Notes under the pieces: generated by a model
The model's input: only the letters and a program-made list of their open reading frames with translations
Database searches by the model: none
Told to the model about the DNA's origin: nothing
Shown here: positions 27,967 to 37,009 of the stretch, piece after piece
Numbering within the stretch: the first letter of the stretch is position 1
Layout: each line of letters opens with the position of its first letter
DNA from: Oscillospiraceae bacterium
GTDB taxonomy: Bacteria; Bacillota; Clostridia; Oscillospirales; UBA929
Reading direction: 5' to 3'
Assembly: GCA_031254195.1 (NCBI GenBank)
Contig: JAIRUW010000076.1
Coordinates: forward strand, 1 to 64,000
Length of the DNA stretch: 64,000 nt
Program-made: the position numbers and the translations under genes

Positions 27967-29454
27967 TCAAGCTCTTTTGTATACTTTGGTAGCTTCCAAG
28001 AGCTTTTTGGCTACCTCTTCGTTGATGGCTTCTTCCCGGACGCGCCAGCGCCAGTTGTAGTTGCCGATGGTTGCGGGGATGTTTACGCGGGCGTCTTTCC
28101 CTAAACCAAGGATGTCTTGGAAGGGCGCCATCGCCAAATTGGCCGGACTGCCCCACGCGACCTTGACCGCACCCCAGTTCCAGCCTTCCTCTTCGCGCAA
28201 CCGCAGGTAAGCTCTTGCCAGTTCGCGTTCACGTTCGCTTGATTCGACGGTAAGCCAGTCAATAAACGTCGGGGAGTCGTGCGTGGAGGTATAGCACACG
28301 CTGTTTTTCGGCGCGTTGTGCGGCATATACGAGGAGTCGTTGTCCGGGTCGAAGGCATAGACCAGTACCTTCATGCCGGGCAGCTCCGTATCGGCAAAAA
28401 ACTGTACCACCGTGCCGCCCAGGTCGCCCAAATCCTCCGCGACCAAACTGCCCGGCGGGAGCGCCGCCTTGATTTTCTCCACGAACGGCAGGCCGGGGCC
28501 CTTGATCCAGCGGCCTATCATGGCTGTCTTCGCCTTTGCCGCCACCGACCAATAGGTGTGGAACCCGCGGAAATGGTCGATACGGATGATGTCGTAAAAG
28601 GCGTTGGCGTGTTTGAGCCGCGCCAGCCACCATTTATAACCTGTCTCTTCATGATGCTCCCAGTCATAGAGCGGGTTGCCCCAAAGCTGGCCGGTTTCGG
28701 AATATAAATCGGGCGGTACCCCGGCCACCCTCGATGGCCTGGCCGGCCCCTTGAGCTGGAACAGCCCGGGCTGCGCCCATACGTCGGCGCTGTCCTCGGC
28801 GACATAGATGGGCAGGTCGCCCATAATCAAGACATCCCGCTCCGCCGCGTAAGCCTTGAGGGCTTCCCACTGCTTATAAAACAGGTATTGTACATAGGTA
28901 TGGAAACGCGCTTCCTCCGCGAGCGACGCTTCCGCCTTTTTCAGCGCCGTGGCTTCGCGGGTGATAACCGCTTTGTCGGGCCATGTGTTCAGCCCAATCA
29001 TGCCATAGCTCTCTTTGAGGGCCATATAGAGGGCATAGTCTTTCAGCCAGCTTTTATGCTCTTTGGCAAAAGACTCCACCGCCGGGTCGCCTTTGCCGCG
29101 TTCGTAGGCTTTTCGCAGCAAGGGCAGGCGTTCTTTGTAAATCAAGCCGTAATCCACATAGTCAAGGTCGCCGCCGAAATCGCAGGCGTCGGCTTCTTCC
29201 CTTGTAAGGAGGCCGTCTTCTATCAGTGTATCCAAGTCGATCAGGTATGGGTTGCCCGCCCAGGCCGAGCAGGACTGGTAGGGCGAATCGGCATAACCGG
29301 TCGGCGAGAGCGGCAGGATCTGCCAGACCCGCTGTCCCGAATCGTGCAGAAAATCGACCCAGCTCCTCGCTTGAGCCCCCATTGTGCCTATGCCGTAACG
29401 CCCCGGCAGGGCTGTGATGTGCAGTACAATCCCGGACATACGCTGCTGGCTCAT
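27967..29454 (-). CDS. malQ: 4-alpha-glucanotransferase (amylomaltase, GH77)
   Basis: MSGIVLHITALPGRYGIGTMG, QILPLSPTGYADSPYQS, IIRIDHFRGF, LVAEDLG, YTSTHDSPTF; start refined to 29454. Confidence 0.95.
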   Translation of the reverse strand: MSQQRMSGIVLHITALPGRYGIGTMGAQARSWVDFLHDSGQRVWQILPLSPTGYADSPYQSCSAWAGNPYLIDLDTLIEDGLLTREEADACDFGGDLDYVDYGLIYKERLPLLRKAYERGKGDPAVESFAKEHKSWLKDYALYMALKESYGMIGLNTWPDKAVITREATALKKAEASLAEEARFHTYVQYLFYKQWEALKAYAAERDVLIMGDLPIYVAEDSADVWAQPGLFQLKGPARPSRVAGVPPDLYSETGQLWGNPLYDWEHHEETGYKWWLARLKHANAFYDIIRIDHFRGFHTYWSVAAKAKTAMIGRWIKGPGLPFVEKIKAALPPGSLVAEDLGDLGGTVVQFFADTELPGMKVLVYAFDPDNDSSYMPHNAPKNSVCYTSTHDSPTFIDWLTVESSERERELARAYLRLREEEGWNWGAVKVAWGSPANLAMAPFQDILGLGKDARVNIPATIGNYNWRWRVREEAINEEVAKKLLEATKVYKRA

Positions 29455-29576
29455 ATAGCATCGCCCCCTAATCCTGAAGTATAGCATATTTTCCTGCGGG
29501 TGCATAGGTATAAACGCAAATTTTTCCGCCGATAATAGAAACATTACATCTTCATTGCGGGAAGGGAGGTGTCGGT

Positions 29577-29672
29577 GTGTCAAAGAAAAAGAAGAAACGC
29601 CCGGACGGCGGCAGCGGAGCGGCGCAATCGCCCCGCAGCGACGGAAGCCCCGGTACCCAGCAAGTTCAGTAA
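29577..29672 (+). CDS. Possible small basic protein (VSKKKKKRPDGGSGAAQSPRSDGSPGTQQVQ)
   Basis: GTG start with SD GGGAGGT; 31 aa; followed by a strong hairpin. Confidence 0.35.
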   Translation: MSKKKKKRPDGGSGAAQSPRSDGSPGTQQVQ

Positions 29673-29678
29673 CCACAG

Positions 29679-29713
29679 CGCCCCCCGCGCCTTTATGCGT
29701 GACGCGGGGGGCG
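29679..29713. repeat. GC-rich inverted repeat/hairpin
   Basis: CGCCCCCCGCG...CGCGGGGGGCG, 11-bp perfect stem, no U-tract. Confidence 0.7.
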
Positions 29714-29761
29714 AATCGCATAAGGATACTTGATAATTTAGAACAAATTTTCGCGAACCCC

Positions 29762-29790
29762 TTGATAAGCGAACGAATATTCTGTATACT
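29762..29790 (+). promoter_or_regulatory. Promoter of XRE-family gene
   Basis: TTGATA-N17-TATACT. Confidence 0.75.
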
Positions 29791-29826
29791 GATGGCTACA
29801 GAAAAAGAGAGGGGTTGTTTGACCGT

Positions 29827-30060
29827 ATGAATCGGATTCGTGAGTTGCGCAAGCTAAAAGGGCTGACGCAGAACCAAATGGCGCAGATGATGAGGGTAAG
29901 CCAAGGCACGTTGTCCTACTGGGAGCGGGGGGATTTCGAGCCTGATTTCAACGCTCTGAGATGGATGGCCGACTTTTTTATGGTTTCCCTTGACTATTTG
30001 CTGTGCCGGACCGATAATCCGTCGTTCTTCCCGTCCGGCAGCGGTCCGCTGAAGCAATAG
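29827..30060 (+). CDS. XRE/Cro-CI family HTH regulator
   Basis: RIRELRKLKGLTQNQMAQMMRVSQGTLSYWERGDFEPD. Confidence 0.9.
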   Translation: MNRIRELRKLKGLTQNQMAQMMRVSQGTLSYWERGDFEPDFNALRWMADFFMVSLDYLLCRTDNPSFFPSGSGPLKQ

Positions 30061-30066
30061 AGCGCG

Positions 30067-30702
30067 TTACACATACCGGCAATCCAGCCTGTACATCCGC
30101 CGCGGCGGGCCGTACGCGAGCCGCTTGGCCCAGTCGGACTCCAATTTTTGCAGCTCCGCGTTCCCTATGACTGTTATCCTTTGCATACATATCCCGGCGG
30201 CTCTGTATTCAGCCGACAGCCCGGCGAAATGCTCCTCCGACAGCGCGGGCAACCCACGCCGACGCAATTCCCCCGCTTCGCGCCGCCCGTCATACCCCAC
30301 CCAAACGGTCAATGCCGCGCCCGGTTTGCCCGGAAAGCGAAGGCCGCCCAAAACCGCCCGGTCCGCTTTGACAATCCCGTCGCGCAGGCTCCCCCACGGC
30401 AGACATACTGTGATAGCGTCAGCGACGCCGTCCAGTTCCGCCGGCAAACCTTCAACGGACGCAGGTACAAACAGCACGTTATACAACCGTTGCTTTTGGG
30501 CTTTAACGGCGTTTTCTGCCATTTGCGCGGCAACGGGGTCAACCCCGATGTAGAAGCCGCAAGGGTCTTTCTGCGCGTTTTTTAGAACATAACGCCCGCT
30601 GCCCGTCCCAATGTCGATATGGACGGTAGCAAACCGCGCAAGATAGCTATGAAAATCTCCTTGAGGGAGTATGGTTGCTTTTTTGCCTGATAAAACCTTC
30701 AT
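30067..30702 (-). CDS. 16S rRNA (adenine1408-N1)-methyltransferase, NpmA/KamB-like
   Basis: VHIDIGTGSGRYVLK, FYIGVDPVAAQM, LPWGSL (Trp103), RRRGLPALSEEHF, SDWAKRLAYGPPRRMYRL (Trp191); resembles NpmA throughout its length. Confidence 0.85.
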   Translation of the reverse strand: MKVLSGKKATILPQGDFHSYLARFATVHIDIGTGSGRYVLKNAQKDPCGFYIGVDPVAAQMAENAVKAQKQRLYNVLFVPASVEGLPAELDGVADAITVCLPWGSLRDGIVKADRAVLGGLRFPGKPGAALTVWVGYDGRREAGELRRRGLPALSEEHFAGLSAEYRAAGICMQRITVIGNAELQKLESDWAKRLAYGPPRRMYRLDCRYV

Positions 30703-30709
30703 ATCCTTT

Positions 30710-30743
30710 CTCCTTATCCTGTTTTTTCAACCAGGATAAGGAG
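30710..30743 (-). promoter_or_regulatory. SD-sequestering hairpin in methyltransferase leader
   Basis: CTCCTTATCCTG-gttgaaaaaa-CAGGATAAGGAG (12-bp perfect); the 3' arm contains SD AAGGAG, 7 nt before ATG 30702. Confidence 0.85.
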
Positions 30744-30852
30744 GGGCGCGGGCTTTCCAGGCACAAACCTAGCCGTATTCCGTTTTTCGGACGCGACAAC
30801 AGCGCCTTGAGCCTATGATCAGCTCAAAGCGTTGGTTACGTTTTGCCGCGTT

Positions 30853-30870
30853 TTACCGGGGCCAAGTCAT
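30853..30870 (-). CDS. Candidate leader peptide MTWPR
   Basis: ATG ACT TGG CCC CGG TAA near the predicted transcription start, preceded by GGTGAT. Confidence 0.55.
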   Translation of the reverse strand: MTWPR

Positions 30871-30887
30871 TTCGATCACCCGGATAT

Positions 30888-30916
30888 AGTATAGCGCGGT
30901 TTCGTACAAAAGTCAA
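30888..30916 (-). promoter_or_regulatory. Promoter of methyltransferase leader
   Basis: TTGACT-N17-TATACT on the minus strand. Confidence 0.85.
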
Positions 30917-30992
30917 ACTCTTGCGTTGCGGAGGAGCGGATACAGGATAATGGAATTAAATAATAAAAGCGGCGTGGTAAAGCCTGCCGCGA

Positions 30993-31739
30993 TTACATTT
31001 TCGTATACTTAAAATTAAAAACCTTTGTAAAAATACTTTCATTATCATAAATCCCGCCGTTATAGTATATTTCAACATTGTCGCAACCTTTGAACGCGTC
31101 TTCGTAAATGGTTTTTACGCTAAATGGTATATTTACGCTCGTAAGGCTACTGCACTTGTTGAACGCAGCTATGCCGATTTTGGTAACGCCGTCGGGGATT
31201 GTCACGTTTGTAAGATTTTCGCAATTTTGGAACATATAATCGCTAATTGTGGTAATGCCTTTTGGGATCGTTATGCTCGTAAGGCTACTGCATCCGCTAA
31301 ACGCAGCTCTGCCGATTTCGGTAACGCCTTTCGGTATTGTTATGCTCGTAAGGCTACTGCATCCGCTAAACGCGTAGTTGCCGATTTCGGTTACGCTGTT
31401 GGGGATTGTTATACTTTCAAGGCTAAGGCAATTAGTGAACGTATTTTTGCCGATTATGGTAACACCGTCGGGAATGTTTATGCTTGTAAGGCTACTGCAC
31501 CAGTTGAACGCGTAGTTGCCGATTTCGGTAATGCTGTCAGGTAATGTTATTTCTATAAGGTTCCTACAACTATCAAACGCATTGTCGCCGATTTTGGTTA
31601 TGCCGTCGGGAATACTCACCTCGGTGGCTTTCCCCGTGTACTTAATAAGTACATCGCCCTCGCGCTTAAAAGAAGTGCAAGAGGATACTGCAAGAATAAA
31701 AAATGCTGCGATTATAGTTGGCATAAATCGCCTTTTCAT
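30993..31739 (-). CDS. BspA-like leucine-rich repeat (LRR_5) lipoprotein
   Basis: Lipobox ILAVSSCTS; 23-aa repeats such as CSSLTSITIPKGVTEIGRAAFSG. Confidence 0.92.
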   Translation of the reverse strand: MKRRFMPTIIAAFFILAVSSCTSFKREGDVLIKYTGKATEVSIPDGITKIGDNAFDSCRNLIEITLPDSITEIGNYAFNWCSSLTSINIPDGVTIIGKNTFTNCLSLESITIPNSVTEIGNYAFSGCSSLTSITIPKGVTEIGRAAFSGCSSLTSITIPKGITTISDYMFQNCENLTNVTIPDGVTKIGIAAFNKCSSLTSVNIPFSVKTIYEDAFKGCDNVEIYYNGGIYDNESIFTKVFNFKYTKM

Positions 31740-31984
31740 TTTTAGCTTCCCCCGTTATTAAATTTTGCGCTCACGCTTTGCCGCCGAGCGTGGAAAATAT
31801 TACTTGCCCATTATAACATTAAAAGGCTATAAGTCAAATCTTTTGCTCATGAATTTATAAATATTTCGTTAACTCGGTGAAAAAGTCCCTGACAAACCGC
31901 TAAAAATATAAGGTATTATGTGCCAAGGCGACAGGGGAAGTGGACAGAGGACGGCCAAAGGCCGCCCCCACTCTGATTCAAAAC

Positions 31985-34702
31985 TCACAGCAACTCCCCG
32001 TACCGCCGCACGAACAGCTTTTTGATCAGCGTCACCAGCAGCATGTAGCAGAGGATGGTGGCGGTGAGGTAGGCGAAATATTCGGCCGGCAGCCGGTGCA
32101 TCCCCAGCGCCTCGCTGATGAACGGGACGAACGGGAACGCTGTCCCCACGGCGATGCCCAGCGTCGTCAGGCCGGTGACCTGCCACGAGGCGCGGCTTTG
32201 GATGAATGGGATCTTGGGTGTGCGGATCATGTGGATGACCAATGTCTGCGACCACAGCGACATGACAAACCAGCCCGCGTGGAAGAGGGCGGCAAACCCG
32301 GTCTGCTCCGCCGCGCCCAGCGTTGCGAACGCGCCGCCGAAAATCGACGGGCAGATGACCCAGAACAGCAGGGCATAGGTCGTAATGTCAAATATCGAGC
32401 TGATGGGGCCAATCCAGAGCATAAACTTGGTGATGCTGGAGGCCTCCCACGCGCGCGGCTTTTTGAGGTAATCCATGTCCACATTGTCCCATGGGATGGT
32501 GATACAGGAGAGGTCATAGATGAGGTTGAGGACAAGGATTTGCAGGGGCAGCATGGGCAGGAAGGGCAGGAAAGCGCTGGCGGCCAGCACGGAAAACATG
32601 TTGCCGAAATTGGAGGAGGCGGTCATTTTGATATACTTGATGATGTTGGCGTAAATCTTACGCCCCTCGATGACGCCCTGCTCCAAGACCATCAAGTCTT
32701 TTTCCATCAGGATGATGTTGGCACTTTCCTTCGCAATGTCCACGGCGGTATCGACCGATATGCCGACGTCGGCGGCGCGCATGGCGGCGGCGTCGTTGAT
32801 GCCGTCGCCCATAAACCCGACGGTGTGCCCGTTCTCACGCAATGCCGTGACGACGCGCACCTTCTGCTGCGGACTGAGCTTGGCGAACACCGTCACATCC
32901 TCGACGGCGTTCCTCAGCTGCCTGTCGTCCATCCCCTCGACGTCCGCGCCGAGCAGGATACGGTCGGTTTGGATGCCCACCTGCTTGCAGACACAGCGCG
33001 TCACGGCGTCGTTGTCGCCGGTCAGCACTTTGACGTCAACGCCAAAGTCATGCAGGGCGGCAATCGCGGCCTCCGCGCTCTCCTTGGGCGGGTCGAGGAA
33101 GGCGAGGTAGCCCATCAAAACCATGCCGCTCTCGTCGTTCACCGAGAAGGCCCCGGCCGGAGACGGGTTTGTTTTTTGCGCCAGGCCCAAAATGCGCAGG
33201 CCGTCGGCGTTATAGTCACGGCAGCTTTCCAAGATATTCTCCCGGATCTCATCGGTCACCGGGACGACCTCGCCGCCCACTTCCGCGTATTGGGAAACGG
33301 CCAGCATCTCTTCGATGGCGCCTTTGGTGATGAGCTGTGTCTTGCCGGTCTGGTCGCTGACGACCACGCTCATCCGGCGGCGGTTGAAGTCAAACGGGAT
33401 CTCATCCACCTTTTGGTAAGTCTTCCAATGCCCCACCTGCTCATATTCCCCCGCTGTCTGAATGATGGAGAGGTCCATCAGGTTCTTCAGCCCGGTCTGA
33501 TGGTAGCTGTTGAGGAAGGCGTGGCGCAGGACGCGCTCGCTCTCCTCGCCGTCAATGCTGAGGTGGTACTCCAGGATGACCTTATCCTGCGTGATGGTGC
33601 CTGTCTTGTCGGTGCAAAGGATGTCCATCGCCCCGAAATTCTGTATGGAGTTGAGGTCTTTGACGATGACCTGCTTTTGCGACATCGACACCGCGCCCTT
33701 GGCGAGGTTGGCCGATACGATCATCGGCAGCATCTCCGGCGTAAGGCCTACGGCAATTGACAGGCCGAACAGCAGCGCCTCCATCCAGTCGCCCTTGGTG
33801 AAGCCGTTGACAAACAGCACGACCGGTACCATAATCATCATAAAGCGGATCAAGACCCATGACACCGAGCGGATGCCCTTCTCAAAGCTGGTCTCGGGGC
33901 GTTTTTCCTGCAATTGCCGCGCGATCTGCCCAAAGCTGGTGTCGTCGCCGACGGCCAGAACCAAGGCCGCCGCCGAACCGGAGACGACGTTGCTGCCCAT
34001 GAAGGCGAGATTGTTCAGCTCCAGCGGCTGGCGCGACTTCCCTTTGATCGGCGCAGAAAACTTCTCCACCGGTTCGCTCTCGCCGGTCAGTGACGACTGA
34101 CTGACAAACAGGTCTTTGGCCTGTAAAATACGCACATCGGCGGGGATCATGTCGCCGGCGGCAAGGTAGATGACGTCGCCGACCACCAACTCGTCCAAAG
34201 GCAACTCCTCGCGGCGCGACTCCTGAATGTCCTCGTCCTCTTCGTCGGTATAGGCGCGCTGTACCGCAACGGTCGTCTCGACCATCTCGGTCAGCTTTTC
34301 CGCCGCCTTCCCGCTGCGGAACTCCTGGACAAGGCGCAAAAGACCGCTGACTGTGATCATCGTCATTACAATGATTACAGCCGTCAGGTCTTTATTATTG
34401 GCGGGCAGCATGAAGTCGGTGACGAACGACACCGAAGCGAGGACGAACAGGACGACGGTGAACGGATTGATAAAAGCGTCGAACAGCTTTTTCAACACCG
34501 TCTCCTTCTTGGCTTTGGTGATGGCGTTGACGCCGTATTGGTCGCGCATGTCCTCGATTTTTTCTTCATCGAAGCCCTCATATGAGGTATCGTATTGGAT
34601 TAAAAGCGTGTCCGGGTCTTTTTGCGCCGCGTTCAGCAGGCGGCGGCGCACCTTGACGGCGCGCTGCGCGGCGAGCGCGGCCTGAGACTTCTTCGGGGCC
34701 AT
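31985..34702 (-). CDS. mgtA: Magnesium-translocating P-type ATPase
   Basis: DKTGTIT phosphorylation motif, [39 protein letters not shown]; 905 aa, N-terminus typical of MgtA/B. Confidence 0.93.
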   Translation of the reverse strand: MAPKKSQAALAAQRAVKVRRRLLNAAQKDPDTLLIQYDTSYEGFDEEKIEDMRDQYGVNAITKAKKETVLKKLFDAFINPFTVVLFVLASVSFVTDFMLPANNKDLTAVIIVMTMITVSGLLRLVQEFRSGKAAEKLTEMVETTVAVQRAYTDEEDEDIQESRREELPLDELVVGDVIYLAAGDMIPADVRILQAKDLFVSQSSLTGESEPVEKFSAPIKGKSRQPLELNNLAFMGSNVVSGSAAALVLAVGDDTSFGQIARQLQEKRPETSFEKGIRSVSWVLIRFMMIMVPVVLFVNGFTKGDWMEALLFGLSIAVGLTPEMLPMIVSANLAKGAVSMSQKQVIVKDLNSIQNFGAMDILCTDKTGTITQDKVILEYHLSIDGEESERVLRHAFLNSYHQTGLKNLMDLSIIQTAGEYEQVGHWKTYQKVDEIPFDFNRRRMSVVVSDQTGKTQLITKGAIEEMLAVSQYAEVGGEVVPVTDEIRENILESCRDYNADGLRILGLAQKTNPSPAGAFSVNDESGMVLMGYLAFLDPPKESAEAAIAALHDFGVDVKVLTGDNDAVTRCVCKQVGIQTDRILLGADVEGMDDRQLRNAVEDVTVFAKLSPQQKVRVVTALRENGHTVGFMGDGINDAAAMRAADVGISVDTAVDIAKESANIILMEKDLMVLEQGVIEGRKIYANIIKYIKMTASSNFGNMFSVLAASAFLPFLPMLPLQILVLNLIYDLSCITIPWDNVDMDYLKKPRAWEASSITKFMLWIGPISSIFDITTYALLFWVICPSIFGGAFATLGAAEQTGFAALFHAGWFVMSLWSQTLVIHMIRTPKIPFIQSRASWQVTGLTTLGIAVGTAFPFVPFISEALGMHRLPAEYFAYLTATILCYMLLVTLIKKLFVRRYGELL

Positions 34703-34758
34703 AAGTCTCCCTCCTCTATATGTTGTTTTGGGGGCTTACTACTGCCGATAGGTTCCAT
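34633..34758 (-). CDS. Candidate regulatory uORF overlapping mgtA start (41 aa, 7 Pro)
   Basis: [51 protein letters not shown] upstream; out of frame with mgtA. Confidence 0.5.
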   Translation of the reverse strand: MEPIGSSKPPKQHIEEGDLWPRRSLRPRSPRSAPSRCAAAC

Positions 34759-34790
34759 CCGTGCTCACCTCGCTTTTTCTTTATTCCGTC

Positions 34791-34828
34791 GAAAAACCCC
34801 GTCATGCAGGTTATGTATGACAGGGGTT
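34791..34828 (-). terminator. Intrinsic-terminator-like hairpin in mgtA leader
   Basis: AACCCC-t-GTCA...TGAC-GGGGTT followed by TTT on the minus strand. Confidence 0.6.
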
Positions 34829-34837
34829 CCTCTATAC

Positions 34838-34866
34838 ATTATATGCGATAGCTAGAGACTTGTCAA
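34838..34866 (-). promoter_or_regulatory. Perfect consensus promoter of mgtA
   Basis: TTGACA-N17-TATAAT. Confidence 0.9.
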
Positions 34867-34954
34867 TCACAAGATGTAGGGTCACTTATCTTTTTTGCGA
34901 CATGTGTAATCAACTCCTCCGGTGTGGGTATTGCTTATCACCTCAACACATGAT

Positions 34955-35007
34955 TTACTATAAATCGATAGTAATATCAAGACCATTGCTTGATAGTATA
35001 TTATACT
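34955..35007. promoter_or_regulatory. Operator-like dyads upstream of XRE gene
   Basis: TTACTAT-aaatcg-ATAGTAA (34955-34974) and AGTATA-t-TATACT (34995-35007). Confidence 0.5.
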
Positions 35008-35014
35008 GTATCCG

Positions 35015-35239
35015 GTGATGGAAATGTTTATATGCCAACGGTTAAAAGATTGTCGGGAAGACAATGATTTAACGCAGACGCAGATTGGCGAGCTTCTGGG
35101 AATTGATCAGCGTATTTACAGCACTTATGAAACGGGAAAAAGGCAGATTCCCGTCAAATATTTAATTAAGTTGGCGTTATTCTATAAAACAAGTGTGGAT
35201 TACTTGGTCGGCTTAACAAATTACCCCGATGCCCTATGA
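35015..35239 (+). CDS. XRE/Cro-CI family HTH regulator
   Basis: RLKDCREDNDLTQTQIGELLGIDQRIYSTYETGKRQIP...TSVDYLVGLTNY. Confidence 0.9.
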   Translation: MMEMFICQRLKDCREDNDLTQTQIGELLGIDQRIYSTYETGKRQIPVKYLIKLALFYKTSVDYLVGLTNYPDAL

Positions 35240-35463
35240 ACGTAGACCTAAATAATAGACGAAAAGCTCCAAAAAAATGCTAAACGCTCATCAAAACCGC
35301 CTGTTTCGATGAGCGTTATTATGAACTTATCCCCTGATAATCTCACAATGAATGCCGATATTGGGCTTCAGGGTGCTTTCGTCAAAATGGTCAAAATTGC
35401 TGTACCATCCGCTGTCCGTCAACAGCACATTCTCCCATTTTTGCACTCCGCAGCCAGAGTCGA

Positions 35464-35889
35464 TCACAATTCACCAGACACTTCATCTTTCCAGTCAACA
35501 AAGAGATTATACCGCTTTGTTGTAAACCGCAAGACGCAAAAATTAGGGTCGTCATGTCCGGCAAAATGATTTTCAAGTCCACTGTACCACATGTCTCGTT
35601 TGACATCGGCATCCGTGACAATTTCGATTGTGCCCACAAGCGTAATGTTGTGGTCGCCGCTTCTGTTGAAGCAAACAGCGGCGCGGTTGCACTTTCTGAT
35701 CCGATTAGCTTTGTTGCTCCCAACCTCGCTGCCAAATGTTATCCATTTGATCCCGTCTGATTTGGACGCCGTTATCGTAGACGCAGTCGGGTATCCGTCG
35801 TCGTCGATCAGCGCCAGCGTACAATGTGAATCGGCCCCGGTATTCTGTGCAATAATTTCTCCGGCTCTCTTGATGCTTTCCTCGTGCAT
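35464..35889 (-). CDS. Pyridoxamine 5'-phosphate oxidase family protein
   Basis: LALIDDDGYPTASTITASKSDGIKWITFGSEVGSNKANRIRKCNRAAVCF. Confidence 0.85.
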   Translation of the reverse strand: MHEESIKRAGEIIAQNTGADSHCTLALIDDDGYPTASTITASKSDGIKWITFGSEVGSNKANRIRKCNRAAVCFNRSGDHNITLVGTIEIVTDADVKRDMWYSGLENHFAGHDDPNFCVLRFTTKRYNLFVDWKDEVSGEL

Positions 35890-35936
35890 GGTGTTTCCTC
35901 CTCTTGTTTTTCAAATTGATTATAATGCGATGTATG

Positions 35937-36311
35937 TTATATAAACATGCACCAGTTCACGCCGAATTTGTCGATCAGTCCGAACATCAGCGGGCTGAAG
36001 AAACACTTGTCCAGCGGCGAGTGGATTTGCGCGCCATCTTTGAGAACCTCATACGCCCGTTTAATGGCGTCTTCCTTGCCCTCGCCCATATGGAGGCAAA
36101 ACTGCATGGTGTTGCCGGTGATGCTTTCTCCCGCATAGGGCAGCCCTTCGCTTACCGCCAATACCTGCCCGAAAACATCCAGCTCTACGTGCATATAGCT
36201 GCCGTCTTCGTTTTTATATTCGTTGGACACTTTCGCGCCAAATGCCTTTTGATAAAGCGCGACGGCTTCGACGCTCCCCTTGACATACACTTGAAACATA
36301 GACCTCTCCAT
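35937..36311 (-). CDS. VOC/PhnB-like glyoxalase-fold protein
   Basis: MFQVYVKGSVEAVALYQKAFGAKVSNEYKNEDGSYMHVELDVFG. Confidence 0.85.
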   Translation of the reverse strand: MERSMFQVYVKGSVEAVALYQKAFGAKVSNEYKNEDGSYMHVELDVFGQVLAVSEGLPYAGESITGNTMQFCLHMGEGKEDAIKRAYEVLKDGAQIHSPLDKCFFSPLMFGLIDKFGVNWCMFI

Positions 36312-36316
36312 TTGTG

Positions 36317-37009
36317 TTACCCCCCAATAAATTTTTGGATTTTCTTCTCAACAGCCGACGGATTCAATGCCAAAATCCGCTCTTTTATCTTCTCCGCGGC
36401 CTCGTCCCCATCCATCTCAGCCGCTTTTGCAAACACCTCCGGCGGCCAAAAGGTTTCGACTGTGCAGAATACGGTGGACGACCAGCCATACTCCCCGCCT
36501 GTCTGTGAGAGTTTTGTCTCCTTGCCGCACATGGTCAGATAGAGCTTCATTTGCAGCTCGTTCAGCGCCGCGTCAAATTTCGCCTTGTCCGCCCGGTAAA
36601 ACCCCGCCCGCCGCTTGATTTCGTCGAGCGGCAGGCTGCCGTTATCGGCCACGGCGTCATAAATACGCTTGGCAAAGTGGCTGGCCGTCCCGTCGGCGTA
36701 TTCGTCATAGAAGGACTTTCCGCCCCGCCGGGCCGCCAAAAAATAGGGATACCATTCTTTCGTGATATAACCCGCCTTCTTGGAAAACACTTTGCCGTAC
36801 GCGATGTCGTCACGCTCGTCCAAAACACGCGTGCGCCATTCCCACGGGTCGGTGTCCGGGTTGCCGGTGTGCCATTCGATGCCGGTTTCCGCATCCGCGC
36901 CCCATCCATACCGGAAGAGCGCGAAAACACCGTCGTCCTTGCCGCCAATCGCGCCGGAAAACCCGGCTTCGAGCAGGGCCGCTATAAAGTCAGCGTAATT
37001 TCGGATCAT
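36317..37009 (-). CDS. Hypothetical protein (AlkZ-related-like)
   Basis: 230-aa ORF; DDGVFALFRYGWGADAETGIEWHTGNPDTDPWEWRTRVLDERDDIAYGKVF resembles AlkZ-related proteins; tentative. Confidence 0.6.
   Translation of the reverse strand: MIRNYADFIAALLEAGFSGAIGGKDDGVFALFRYGWGADAETGIEWHTGNPDTDPWEWRTRVLDERDDIAYGKVFSKKAGYITKEWYPYFLAARRGGKSFYDEYADGTASHFAKRIYDAVADNGSLPLDEIKRRAGFYRADKAKFDAALNELQMKLYLTMCGKETKLSQTGGEYGWSSTVFCTVETFWPPEVFAKAAEMDGDEAAEKIKERILALNPSAVEKKIQKFIGG

Noticed and set aside
29455-29721. N-terminal extension of MalQ
   Set aside because: MalQ homology begins at about MSQQRMSGIVL; the extension runs through a GC hairpin and promoter-like sequence.
31227-31544. Plus-strand ORF with repeats (KATASAKR...)
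   Set aside because: Antisense reading of the LRR repeats; no SD and no plausible protein family.
30993-31739. CRISPR-like periodic repeats
   Set aside because: The 69-bp periodicity is coding LRR repeats with no separate spacers.
31940-33760. 606-aa plus-strand ORF antisense to mgtA
   Set aside because: Shadow ORF in GC-rich coding sequence; mgtA is unambiguous.
34703-34866. M-box Mg2+ riboswitch upstream of mgtA
   Set aside because: I could not match conserved M-box segments; left as a test in the mgtA finding.
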